From a bacterium (lineage in GTDB: Bacteria; Patescibacteriota; Minisyncoccia; Phycocordibacterales; UBA918), in assembly GCA_002710785.1 (NCBI GenBank), contig PAMC01000011.1, forward strand, positions 71,082-78,988: 7,907 nt of DNA, written 5' to 3'. The position numbers and the translations under genes were made by a program. The notes beneath the pieces are model-generated. The model had not been told where the DNA came from. It saw only the letters and a program-made list of their open reading frames with translations, and ran no database searches. This document shows, piece by piece, positions 1 to 5,163 of this stretch. Within the stretch, counting starts at the first letter, position 1. Each line of letters opens with the position of its first letter.

Positions 1-81
1 CTAGATCTGGTGACGGTACACCTCGTACCACAAGAAACGTACGCGCAGGTTGAGTATTTTGAGAATATTGTTGTTGACTAG
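1..81 (+). CDS. C-terminal fragment of an unidentified protein (26 codons visible)
   Basis: Frame 1 is open from the window edge to a TAG at 79-81. It gives 26 residues ending YFENIVVD, with the composition of an ordinary soluble protein (mixed charged and beta-branched residues). The frame has no start codon in the window and is too short to assign to a family. It is called a gene end because it is open from base 1, ends just before a tRNA on the opposite strand, and is followed by a small inverted repeat. A chance open frame of this length cannot be excluded. Confidence 0.5.
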   Translation, partial: LDLVTVHLVPQETYAQVEYFENIVVD

Positions 82-89
82 AAAGGCCG

Positions 90-102
90 TCAGCCAAGCT
101 GA
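90..102. terminator. Weak inverted repeat between a gene end and the tRNA 3' end
   Basis: TCAGC-CAA-GCTGA is a perfect 5-bp stem with a 3-base loop. An overlapping alternative is AAGCT-GAA-AGCTT (96-108), followed on the plus strand by TTCTCTT. Either could be a weak terminator for the upstream plus-strand gene or for the tRNA transcript coming the other way. Neither has a strong GC stem plus U-run, so the call is tentative. Confidence 0.25.
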
Positions 103-116
103 AAGCTTTTCTCTTG

Positions 117-187
117 TCGGGAAGCCGGGAATCGAACCCGGGCCACACGGTCCCAAACCGCGTACACTACCATTATGCTACATCCCG
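117..187 (-). tRNA. trnP: tRNA-Pro (anticodon UGG)
   Basis: Read on the minus strand this is a complete 71-nt cloverleaf. The acceptor stem is CGGGATG/CTTCCCG with discriminator A. A D-arm with loop AATGGTA follows, then anticodon stem CGCGG/CCGTG with loop TTTGGGA (anticodon TGG), a 4-nt variable loop, and T-arm CCGGG-TTCGATT-CCCGG. C1:G72 with A73 is the usual bacterial proline identity set and supports the call. The CCA end is not encoded (the next template bases give CAA), so it must be added after transcription. One U-U mismatch sits at the sixth acceptor pair, and the D-stem relies on two G-U wobbles. Neither is disqualifying. Confidence 0.95.
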
Positions 188-203
188 TTTTTTGATGCGC
201 CAC

Positions 204-212
204 ATCATAGCA
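204..212 (-). promoter_or_regulatory. Extended -10 promoter for the tRNA
   Basis: On the minus strand this reads TGC-TATGAT, an extended -10 box (TGn plus a 5/6 match to TATAAT). Transcription would start near 197 and give a roughly 10-nt leader before the tRNA 5' end at 187, a normal distance for a tRNA precursor. No good -35 box is visible, which an extended -10 promoter can do without. Confidence 0.45.
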
Positions 213-233
213 TCAGTTTTTAAAAAATGCGAG

Positions 234-242
234 TGGTATACT
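234..242 (+). promoter_or_regulatory. Extended -10 promoter, leaderless start of the next gene
   Basis: TGG-TATACT is an extended -10 box. Seven bases separate it from the ATG at 250, so the expected transcription start falls on or beside the start codon and the mRNA would be leaderless. No Shine-Dalgarno site precedes the ATG. The -35 region (around 214-219) is a poor match. Confidence 0.6.
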
Positions 243-249
243 GCAAAAT

Positions 250-642
250 ATGAAATTTTATGTAACTGGACGCTCAAACAATTATGAGCGTGTTAAAGAG
301 GTATGTGCCCGCATAAAGGCGGCAGGACATGTGATACCATTTGAGTGGACTGAGCTACCGATGGTCAAGCCATACGCCGAAAATCAAGAAAAGGCTGCTG
401 AGTACGCCAAAAGTAGTGTTGACGGCATGGTACAGACTGATGTCTACATCATTTTTACTCATGAAGATGGCCTCGGAGTGTACACTGAATTTGGTACGGC
501 TTTGGCCGCCAAGGCATTGCGAGGTAAGCCGCGCATTATGGCCGTAGGAAAAGAAAACCAGTGGGTAGCAATGTTTAACTACCATCCTGATATTGAATGG
601 TTTGAATCAATTGAGGACGTATATACTGAATTAGGAATATAG
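250..642 (+). CDS. Nucleoside 2-deoxyribosyltransferase-like protein
   Basis: This 130-residue protein has the layout of the nucleoside 2-deoxyribosyltransferase / deoxynucleoside-phosphate hydrolase fold. It opens with a beta strand and loop, KFYVTGRSNNYERV (residues 2-15). An Asp follows in TDVYIIF (D64), and then the family's key segment GVYTEFGTALA (76-86), whose Glu80 aligns with the catalytic nucleophile of the family. Family members cleave or exchange the N-glycosidic bond of deoxynucleosides (base exchange or salvage), or hydrolyse deoxynucleotides. The length is typical for the small single-domain members. Substrate cannot be told from sequence, and many relatives are annotated only as hypothetical. 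The ATG is chosen because the promoter lies just upstream. The gene is followed after 6 bases by a transporter, probably co-transcribed. Base composition is A/T-richer than the genes after 1535. Confidence 0.72.
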   Translation: MKFYVTGRSNNYERVKEVCARIKAAGHVIPFEWTELPMVKPYAENQEKAAEYAKSSVDGMVQTDVYIIFTHEDGLGVYTEFGTALAAKALRGKPRIMAVGKENQWVAMFNYHPDIEWFESIEDVYTELGI

Positions 643-648
643 GAAGGC

Positions 649-1524
649 ATGGAACTCTGGTTTTGGGCGGCAGTTGTATCAGCAATAATGTCAGGGGTGG
701 GTAATTTCATCTTCAAGATTGCCGCCAAGCGCGACTATAATAGTGAGCTATTTAGCATGTATGGGGGGCTGATCTCAATAGGAGTAACTTTCCCGGCAGC
801 GATATTGTTTGGAGGTGCGATTTGGTCCTGGTTTGCAGTCTCGCTCGTTTTTCTCGCCGGTTTTATTGCTGCAACGGCCGGTATTACAAAAGTGTATGCA
901 TTACGTCACATCGACACGACGATCTTCTTTCCCATTTACAAGCTGGTGACTCCACTTTTGGCGATAGTAATTGGTATTTTCGTGTTTGCTGAAGCATTTT
1001 CCTATTACGAATGGATAGGCTTGGCGCTTGGTTTGCTCGTGCCCTTGATGCTCATTAGTAAGACTGAGAATGGTCGGCAAAATAACTTGACCCTGGGTCT
1101 AATATTGCTGTTGATAGGAGCAGTTGTATCAGCAATATCAGCAGCATTACATAAGTACGCCACAATTGTCTGGCCCAACGAGTGGTGGTTGCTTTTCTTC
1201 GTAGCTGTGGGAATTTTCGCCGGATCCCTTTTTAGTGTGTGGTGGAAATCAGGCTTAAATTCAATGCTGCTAAATATACGTAACGATACTGAACTTGGTG
1301 CAGTAGTACTATCAGCAACTCGGGGTGTAGTAATGTGCGTGTCTGTCTGGATGGTCTTTTATGCATTCAGTAATGGCGGAACGTTAGCTGTAGTACACAC
1401 CATTACCTCTATGTACATCCTGATACCGATTGTGTTGTCGATTATTTTCTATGGTGAGCACTGGAACCTACAAAAAGCAGTGGCGATTATTCTCTCAGTC
1501 GCAGCGTTAGCGTTGTTGGGGTAA
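649..1524 (+). CDS. EamA/DMT-superfamily transporter, 10 membrane segments
   Basis: A 291-residue, very hydrophobic protein that resolves into about ten membrane helices in two homologous five-helix halves, as in the EamA (drug/metabolite transporter) superfamily. The ends of the halves correspond: residues 82-137 (VYALRHIDTT through the F..AE.FSYYEW.GLALGLL segment) and 237-291 (YAFSNGGTLA through the FYGEHWNLQKA segment). Both contain the acidic residue after the penultimate helix that is usual in EamA repeats. Transport substrate is unknown; the superfamily exports or imports amino acids, nucleotide sugars and other small metabolites. AGGAAGG (641-647) overlaps the stop of the preceding gene and serves as Shine-Dalgarno, so translation is probably coupled. 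This is the clearest SD-led start among the larger genes. It shares the A/T-rich composition of its upstream partner. Confidence 0.85.
   Translation: MELWFWAAVVSAIMSGVGNFIFKIAAKRDYNSELFSMYGGLISIGVTFPAAILFGGAIWSWFAVSLVFLAGFIAATAGITKVYALRHIDTTIFFPIYKLVTPLLAIVIGIFVFAEAFSYYEWIGLALGLLVPLMLISKTENGRQNNLTLGLILLLIGAVVSAISAALHKYATIVWPNEWWLLFFVAVGIFAGSLFSVWWKSGLNSMLLNIRNDTELGAVVLSATRGVVMCVSVWMVFYAFSNGGTLAVVHTITSMYILIPIVLSIIFYGEHWNLQKAVAIILSVAALALLG
670..1137 (+). repeat. 18-bp direct repeat inside the EamA gene
   Basis: GCAGTTGTATCAGCAATA occurs exactly at 670-687 and 1120-1137, in the same codon frame, encoding AVVSAI at the start of each five-helix half. A related third copy with a 3-base insertion (GCAGTAGTACTATCAGCAA) lies at 1300-1318. 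Identity at silent positions across an ancient internal duplication is unexpected and suggests local gene conversion, or constraint on the DNA or RNA. Confidence 0.8.
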
Positions 1525-1527
1525 AAT
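1522..1527 (+). promoter_or_regulatory. Possible -10 box giving a leaderless corA mRNA
   Basis: TAAAAT overlaps the stop codon of the preceding gene and ends seven bases before the ATG at 1535, the same spacing as at 242/250. No Shine-Dalgarno precedes this ATG, so either a leaderless mRNA or coupling from the upstream gene is needed. No convincing -35 is seen. Confidence 0.35.
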
Positions 1528-1534
1528 ATAAATA

Positions 1535-2458
1535 ATGATCACCCACTACTTTCGGACGGTACAAGATAGTGAATTGAAGGCGCTCGACGCGCCGCGGGCA
1601 GGAGTGTGGACGCACGTGGTGGAGCCAACGGACGAAGAAATCGCCGAGTTGGTAGGGGAGTACGCACTCGATGCGGCGATTGTGGAGGACGCGCGGGACT
1701 TCTTTGAAGTCCCGCGCCTGGAGCGCAGCCAGGGTGCAACATACTTCTTTACCCGCTACCCATACACGCAAAACCAGGAGGATGTTGATACCGCTCCGCT
1801 CCTCATAGTCATGGGAGAGTCGTTTGTGCTTACCATTGCGCTAAAAGAGGTGCCGCAGTTTAAACCCTTTATTGACGGCAGCGAGGTAGTGATTACCACG
1901 CAAAAGGCTAAGTTTTTTATTCAGATTATGACGGCGCTCACCACTGCCTTTGAGCGTAAGTTGGTGCGACTACGACGTGCGGTGCACCGCGATCGTGCAC
2001 GGATTCGCAGTATTGGTAATCGCGAGATTGAGCGGTTTGTAAACTATGAGCACGAACTTAACGACATGATTGCCGCGGTGGTGCCCACGAACGCGTGGCT
2101 CAACCAGGTGACGACCGGCAATTACATGCAGCTTTACAACGAGGACATTGAGCTGATGGAAGACCTGATGATCGACAATAGCCAGCTGGTTGAGTCGGCG
2201 CGTTCGGTGATGAAGACGATTCAGAACGTGCGCGGCGCCACGGAGGCCATTCTGACCAACCGCCTCAACGCCACCATTAAGACCCTCACCGTTTTAACGA
2301 TTCTTCTTACCATTCCAACTATCGTGTCGTCGATTTTTGGTATGAACGTGCCAATACCAGGTGCAACGCATCCGCTAATGTTTGGTGGCATTATTGCAGG
2401 CATTCTCGTTTTTGTGGTGTTGGTGGTATGGCTGTTTCGAAAGTATCGCTGGCTTTAG
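1535..2458 (+). CDS. corA: CorA-type divalent cation (Mg2+/Co2+) channel
   Basis: The 307-residue protein has full CorA architecture. The soluble N-terminal domain carries the typical W.HV..PT.EEI.EL segment (25-40) and the EDARDFFEVPRLE stretch (51-63). A long charged helical region (about 125-245) leads to the pore. Two C-terminal membrane helices follow, about 249-268 and 283-301, with the signature GMN at 269-271 at the end of the first, and a basic tail FRKYRWL. CorA proteins form homopentameric channels for Mg2+ and related ions in the cytoplasmic membrane. The loop after GMN is VPIPGATHP, not the MPEL-type loop of classical CorA, so ion preference could differ. It begins 10 bases after the EamA gene without an SD. 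A perfect 12-bp inverted repeat lies inside the coding sequence at 1691-1717. Confidence 0.93.
   Translation: MITHYFRTVQDSELKALDAPRAGVWTHVVEPTDEEIAELVGEYALDAAIVEDARDFFEVPRLERSQGATYFFTRYPYTQNQEDVDTAPLLIVMGESFVLTIALKEVPQFKPFIDGSEVVITTQKAKFFIQIMTALTTAFERKLVRLRRAVHRDRARIRSIGNREIERFVNYEHELNDMIAAVVPTNAWLNQVTTGNYMQLYNEDIELMEDLMIDNSQLVESARSVMKTIQNVRGATEAILTNRLNATIKTLTVLTILLTIPTIVSSIFGMNVPIPGATHPLMFGGIIAGILVFVVLVVWLFRKYRWL
1691..1717 (+). repeat. Perfect 12-bp inverted repeat inside corA
   Basis: GCGCGGGACTTC (1691-1702), loop TTT, then GAAGTCCCGCGC (1706-1717). It encodes the ARDFFEVPR part of the CorA N-terminal domain. No U-run follows, so it is not an ordinary terminator. Confidence 0.85.
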
Positions 2459-2512
2459 CGGTGTGCGAGTTGTGGTGGGGTGAAAGATTTACCGCTTTGT
2501 CTCGTCTCAAGC

Positions 2513-2518
2513 TATAAT
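2513..2518 (+). promoter_or_regulatory. Consensus -10 box of the sigma factor gene
   Basis: TATAAT matches the -10 consensus exactly. TTTACC at 2488-2493 is a possible -35 at a long 19-base spacing. Transcription would start near 2524-2525, leaving only 3-4 bases before the ATG at 2528. This box decides the start of the sigma gene: the in-frame GTG at 2480 lies upstream of it. Confidence 0.65.
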
Positions 2519-2527
2519 GGTTCACGC

Positions 2528-3109
2528 ATGTCGGGTACGTCTAAGGACAACGGCGCGCTGAGCCACGAAGAACGGTTCCTCGCAGCCTACGATGAGTATA
2601 GTGACGCGCTCTTTCGGCACGCGCAGTTGCGTGTGAGCGATCGCGAGCGAGCTATCGATATTGTGCACGACACGTTCACCAAAGTATGGTCGTACGTTCG
2701 GGCCGGACATGAGATTGAGCAGTTTCGTCCATTTTTATATAAGGTGCTCAACAACCTCATTATCGACAGCTACCGCAAGAAGCGAGAGAGCTCACTCGAC
2801 GCCCTCTTCGAGAAGGAGGGAATTGATGAAGGCACCTTTGCTGAACTCTCGGAGTCGACCGTAGAGAGTCTGGCGGCCACGATCGATGGCAAAAAGGCCT
2901 TCGCGCTTCTGGAGAAATTACCCGACGAGTATCGAGAGGTAATTATCTTACGCTTTGTAGATGGACTTGGCCCCAAAGAGATTGCCCTCCTGATTGAGGA
3001 GAGTGAAAACACGGTCTCGGTGCGCATTCACCGCGGGTTGGCCCAGCTGCGTAAGCGCATCCACGCTGCTGAAGCGGCCAGCGAGTCCAAGCGGAGCACA
3101 AAAACGTAA
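2528..3109 (+). CDS. ECF-type RNA polymerase sigma factor
   Basis: A 193-residue two-domain sigma factor of the extracytoplasmic-function type. Region 2 spans about 16-86 (FLAAYDEYSDALFRHA, then AIDIVHDTFTKVW and the helix FLYKVLNNLIIDSYRKK, which contact the -10 element and core polymerase). After an acidic linker (about 87-122), region 4 spans about 124-178 (LPDEYREVIILRF.DGLGPKEIA, then the helix-turn-helix SENTVSVRIHRGLAQLRK, which binds the -35). Region 3 is absent, as expected for ECF sigmas. The alternative GTG at 2480 would add 16 residues, but it lies upstream of the TATAAT box, so ATG 2528 is preferred. No Shine-Dalgarno is present and the mRNA is probably almost leaderless. Its stop is one base from the start of a membrane-anchored protein, the usual place for a regulatory partner. 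Confidence 0.95.
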   Translation: MSGTSKDNGALSHEERFLAAYDEYSDALFRHAQLRVSDRERAIDIVHDTFTKVWSYVRAGHEIEQFRPFLYKVLNNLIIDSYRKKRESSLDALFEKEGIDEGTFAELSESTVESLAATIDGKKAFALLEKLPDEYREVIILRFVDGLGPKEIALLIEESENTVSVRIHRGLAQLRKRIHAAEAASESKRSTKT

Positions 3110-3110
3110 C

Positions 3111-4583
3111 ATGAAACGATTTAGCCAACAATTTCATACTGCTGCCAAGCGCGTCACCATGACGAAGGCTGAATCACGTGACTTGCGCGAGCGACTCACT
3201 GCGTACATGGAGTACCACCCGCTCCCCGAAGCAATGCGCACGCCGCAAGCCAAGGTGGCAACCGGCGCACTCGCGAGCGAGCCATTTTGGGTAGTGCGCT
3301 TTAATACCATGCGTACGCGAGCGCTTGCGAGTGTGGCGACACTCGTTGTGCTGATTATTGTGCCATTTGCAGCTGAGCAAACCGTGCCGGGCGATGTGCT
3401 CTACCCAGTAAAGGTTCGTTTTAATGAAGAGATCCGCAGTAGCCTTGCGCTCACTCCGTACCAGCAAGTTGAGTGGGAGACCAAGCGTGTTGAGCGCCGC
3501 TTGGCTGAGGCCCGCTTGCTTGCTACTGAGGGCAAACTCACCGAAGCCGTTGAGGCCGAGGTAGCAGCAGCGGTAAAGAGCCACACCGACGCCGCGCAAG
3601 CGGGCCTCGCTGAGCTCCGCGAGAGCGACAGCGAAGAAGCCGCCATTGCCGAGCTCACCTTTGCCTCAGCGCTTGAGGTCGAGAGTGAGGTGCTCGAGAG
3701 CGAAACTGCCCGTCATGAAGCGGCAGGCGCCAGCACCACCGCCACACTCGCTGCCACGATTGCTGATGCTCGCGCGGCAGTAGCGTCGCCAGCAGCAACC
3801 GAGGTGTCGTTTGAGCGCCTTTTAGCGCAAGTCGAGGACGAAACCACACACGCCGCTGAACTGCTGCTCTCACTGCGCGAAGATATTTCCATGCAAGAGC
3901 GCGCCGACATCGATCGCCGCCTGGCCGACATCGACCGTAAGATTGCGCTCGCGCTTGAGAGTCGCGAGATTGAGACGGTTGAGTCTGTAGAAGTGGTTAC
4001 AAGCACCTCAACAGACGAGACAGCAACCACAACGGTTGAAACCATCGTTGCGCCAGTGGTTGACGAAGCAACCGCTAAGCAGTACCTACGCGAGGCTTTG
4101 CAAGCCACGCAGAAGCTCATCCGTTTTATGACTGACATCGATGTGAAGGCTAACGTGTCGGTAGAGGAGCTCGTGCCCGTAACACCAACTGACGATGAGC
4201 GTAAAGATACGCTTGAGCTGCAGCTGCTACAAATTGAGCGGCAAACTGGAGCTATTGCTAGCCAGGAAGCGCTTAGCGAGAAGACTGTTTTTGGCCTCGC
4301 TCAAGTAGATGAGCTCGTTGAGAAGGTAGAGCGAGCACTGGTGGTAAAAGAGTACGCGACTGCTGAGTCTGCAGCTGCCGACGCTCTCGCTTTGCTCGCT
4401 GATATGGCGCGGGTCAGCGCGGAAGTTCCCGCAACGCCGAGCGAGTCCGCAACGAGCACCGAAGCGGTTGTAGAAGAAGCAGAAGATCCAGAGTCTCCAA
4501 CTGAGCCAGAACCGCCGGCTACCTCAACCAACGCAGTGGCGGAACCAGACCAGCCCGAAGAATCAGCTGAACCGGAAGTATAA
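3111..4583 (+). CDS. DUF5667-type membrane protein, putative partner of the ECF sigma factor
   Basis: A 490-residue single-pass protein. A basic cytoplasmic N-terminus (1-68) precedes one membrane helix (about 70-88) and the segment AEQTVPGDVLYPVK (88-101), which is the hallmark PGD.LYPVK start of DUF5667-type domains. A long, very Ala/Glu-rich helical region follows (about 104-440) with RRLAEARLLATEGK (129-142) and a second similar helical block after a Thr-rich spacer (298-312). The tail (436-490) is Pro/Glu/Ser/Thr-rich. The bulk would lie outside the membrane. Overlap-like spacing (TAAcATG) behind the ECF gene argues for a shared operon and suggests a role as anti-sigma or sensor. That role is inferred: no zinc-binding anti-sigma motif is visible in the short N-terminus. 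The open frame extends upstream to 2994, but that part overlaps the sigma gene and is not credible as protein. Confidence 0.83.
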   Translation: MKRFSQQFHTAAKRVTMTKAESRDLRERLTAYMEYHPLPEAMRTPQAKVATGALASEPFWVVRFNTMRTRALASVATLVVLIIVPFAAEQTVPGDVLYPVKVRFNEEIRSSLALTPYQQVEWETKRVERRLAEARLLATEGKLTEAVEAEVAAAVKSHTDAAQAGLAELRESDSEEAAIAELTFASALEVESEVLESETARHEAAGASTTATLAATIADARAAVASPAATEVSFERLLAQVEDETTHAAELLLSLREDISMQERADIDRRLADIDRKIALALESREIETVESVEVVTSTSTDETATTTVETIVAPVVDEATAKQYLREALQATQKLIRFMTDIDVKANVSVEELVPVTPTDDERKDTLELQLLQIERQTGAIASQEALSEKTVFGLAQVDELVEKVERALVVKEYATAESAAADALALLADMARVSAEVPATPSESATSTEAVVEEAEDPESPTEPEPPATSTNAVAEPDQPEESAEPEV

Positions 4584-4590
4584 AAATAAA

Positions 4591-4623
4591 AGGCCGCCCG
4601 GAGTGATCCTGGCGGTTTTTTTT
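4591..4623. terminator. Bidirectional Rho-independent terminator
   Basis: CCGCC (4594-4598) pairs with GGCGG (4611-4615), with an inner GGA-GTGA-TCC stem and one C/T mismatch. On the plus strand it is followed by eight T (4616-4623). On the minus strand the tail reads TTTTATTTTTA (4590-4580). It sits just after the DUF5667 gene and can also stop transcripts from the minus-strand 63-codon gene. Confidence 0.9.
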
Positions 4624-4670
4624 AAATTTCTCTAAAAGAGAAGAAATAAAGATCTTGTTTCAATTGGTCA

Positions 4671-4696
4671 CAGTGGGCGGCTAGGCCGCCCAGCTG
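4671..4696. repeat. GC-rich hairpin in the 3' region of the minus-strand small gene
   Basis: TGGGCGGC-TAG-GCCGCCCA (4674-4692) is a perfect 8-bp stem with a triloop. It is extended by CAG/CTG with one bulged G to 4671-4696. It lies just after the stop of the minus-strand gene. No U-run follows on either strand, so it is more likely an mRNA 3'-end stabiliser than a terminator. A second A/T-rich hairpin (TTCTCT-AAA-AGAGAA) lies at 4628-4642. Confidence 0.6.
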
Positions 4697-4709
4697 CTCG
4701 ATAGTTGGC

Positions 4710-4901
4710 TCACGGATTGATGATCTGCTCAGTCGAAGCCTTACGCAAGAGGCGGTAGAATTGGCTGCTCGGCACGCCCCAGCCATAGCCTGCTGGAATG
4801 ACGGGGTACACCTCCCTTATTGTTTGTTTGGGGACTTCCTCCTTCTGGCGTTCGTTGGTTGACGTGATCGGCGTTGGATCCCTCGGATCAATGATAGACA
4901 T
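4710..4901 (-). CDS. Small hypothetical protein, 63 residues
   Basis: I do not recognise this protein. It starts MSIIDPRDPTPIT, continues with a charged, Pro-rich and probably disordered first half, then a more aromatic segment YGWGVPSSQFYRLLRK (about 39-54). It has no membrane helix and no cysteines. Reality as a gene is supported by its setting: a good Shine-Dalgarno (AAGGA, 4910-4914) eight bases before the ATG, a TTGACA promoter with a stem-loop at the predicted 5' end of the mRNA, and hairpins plus a bidirectional terminator beyond the stop. It is transcribed divergently from the leader cassette at 5012-5545, with the -35 boxes only 20 bases apart, so the two may be regulated together. 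Confidence 0.52.
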   Translation of the reverse strand: MSIIDPRDPTPITSTNERQKEEVPKQTIREVYPVIPAGYGWGVPSSQFYRLLRKASTEQIINP

Positions 4902-4909
4902 TCTTATCG

Positions 4910-4914
4910 TCCTT
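4910..4914 (-). promoter_or_regulatory. Shine-Dalgarno site of the 63-codon gene
   Basis: On the minus strand AAGGA precedes ATG by eight bases, a near-optimal spacing. It is the main reason to accept this short frame as translated. Confidence 0.6.
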
Positions 4915-4931
4915 GTTTTGATCTTCCGTAC

Positions 4932-4954
4932 GTCCCGCTTCTTGTAAGCGAGAC
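4932..4954 (-). promoter_or_regulatory. 5'-terminal stem-loop in the leader of the 63-codon gene
   Basis: On the minus strand GTC-T-CGCTT-ACAAG-AAGCG-G-GAC folds into a 5-bp plus 3-bp stem with one mismatch. The predicted transcription start (seven bases after the -10 at 4962-4967) falls at about 4955, so the mRNA would begin with this hairpin, a layout known to protect mRNAs from 5'-end-dependent decay. Confidence 0.45.
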
Positions 4955-4961
4955 AGACGTC

Positions 4962-4991
4962 ACTCTAGCGCGCACCCATCTTGCTTGTCAA
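4962..4991 (-). promoter_or_regulatory. Promoter of the minus-strand 63-codon gene
   Basis: On the minus strand a perfect -35 TTGACA (4986-4991) is followed after 18 bases by CTAGAG or after 19 bases by TAGAGT (4962-4967, 4/6). The -10 is weak, which suits a regulated promoter. Confidence 0.5.
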
Positions 4992-5011
4992 CAGTTTTGT
5001 GGTGGAGTGCT

Positions 5012-5040
5012 TTGACAGAGTGTGGTGACGGGTGTATTTT
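5012..5040 (+). promoter_or_regulatory. Promoter of the leader/attenuator cassette
   Basis: TTGACA (5012-5017, perfect -35), a 17-base spacer and TATTTT (5035-5040). The start is expected at about 5047, the A of an ATG. Its -35 forms an inverted pair with TGTCAA of the opposite promoter (4986-4991), separated by 20 bases. Confidence 0.6.
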
Positions 5041-5046
5041 CAGTAT

Positions 5047-5112
5047 ATGCAAGCCTTTGCTTACATTAACCTCTTTGTACTCGTGCTGCGTAGCGTGAGG
5101 CGGGCCGGTTAG
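5047..5112 (+). CDS. Leaderless 21-residue ORF, candidate leader peptide
   Basis: ATG at 5047 lies exactly where transcription from the TTGACA/TATTTT promoter should begin; the stop TAG is at 5110-5112. The peptide has a hydrophobic front (MQAFAYINLFVLVL) and a basic end (RSVRRAG). Its last codons contain GGCGGGCCG (5099-5107), identical to the 3' arm of the terminator that starts 13 bases after its stop. A ribosome finishing the peptide would cover this copy. I therefore read it as an attenuator leader peptide. An alternative is a tiny membrane peptide of the type seen in type I toxins. Coding is unproven. Confidence 0.38.
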   Translation: MQAFAYINLFVLVLRSVRRAG

Positions 5113-5141
5113 TGTTTCGTAGCAAACCAAAACGGCCCGCC
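5099..5141 (+). promoter_or_regulatory. Candidate antiterminator (alternative pairing to the terminator)
   Basis: GGCGGGCCG (5099-5107) is complementary over nine GC-rich bases to CGGCCCGCC (5133-5141), the 5' arm of the terminator. One mismatch further out, two more pairs can form. If this pairing forms first, the terminator stem loses its strongest nine pairs. Confidence 0.5.
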
Positions 5142-5163
5142 CACCCGGCGGGCCGTTTTGGTT
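5125..5163 (+). terminator. Perfect 17-bp terminator/attenuator hairpin
   Basis: AACCAAAACGGCCCGCC (5125-5141), loop CACCC, and the exact complement (5147-5163). On the plus strand the GC core is followed by TTTTGGTTCTT, an adequate U-rich tail. Its symmetric A4/T4 ends let it work in either direction. It lies between the promoter at 5012 and the small ORFs at 5261-5504, with no second promoter visible in between, so downstream expression depends on read-through. Confidence 0.8.

Noticed and set aside
2994..3110. A 39-residue N-terminal extension of the DUF5667 protein
   Set aside because: It overlaps the conserved region 4 of the sigma factor in another frame and has the skewed composition of an out-of-frame reading. 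ATG 3111 follows the sigma stop by one base.
3655..4138. Long minus-strand frames opposite the DUF5667 gene, rich in Ser, Ala, Val and Arg
   Set aside because: They are mirror readings of the Ala/Glu-rich coding strand, with repetitive composition and no ribosome site.
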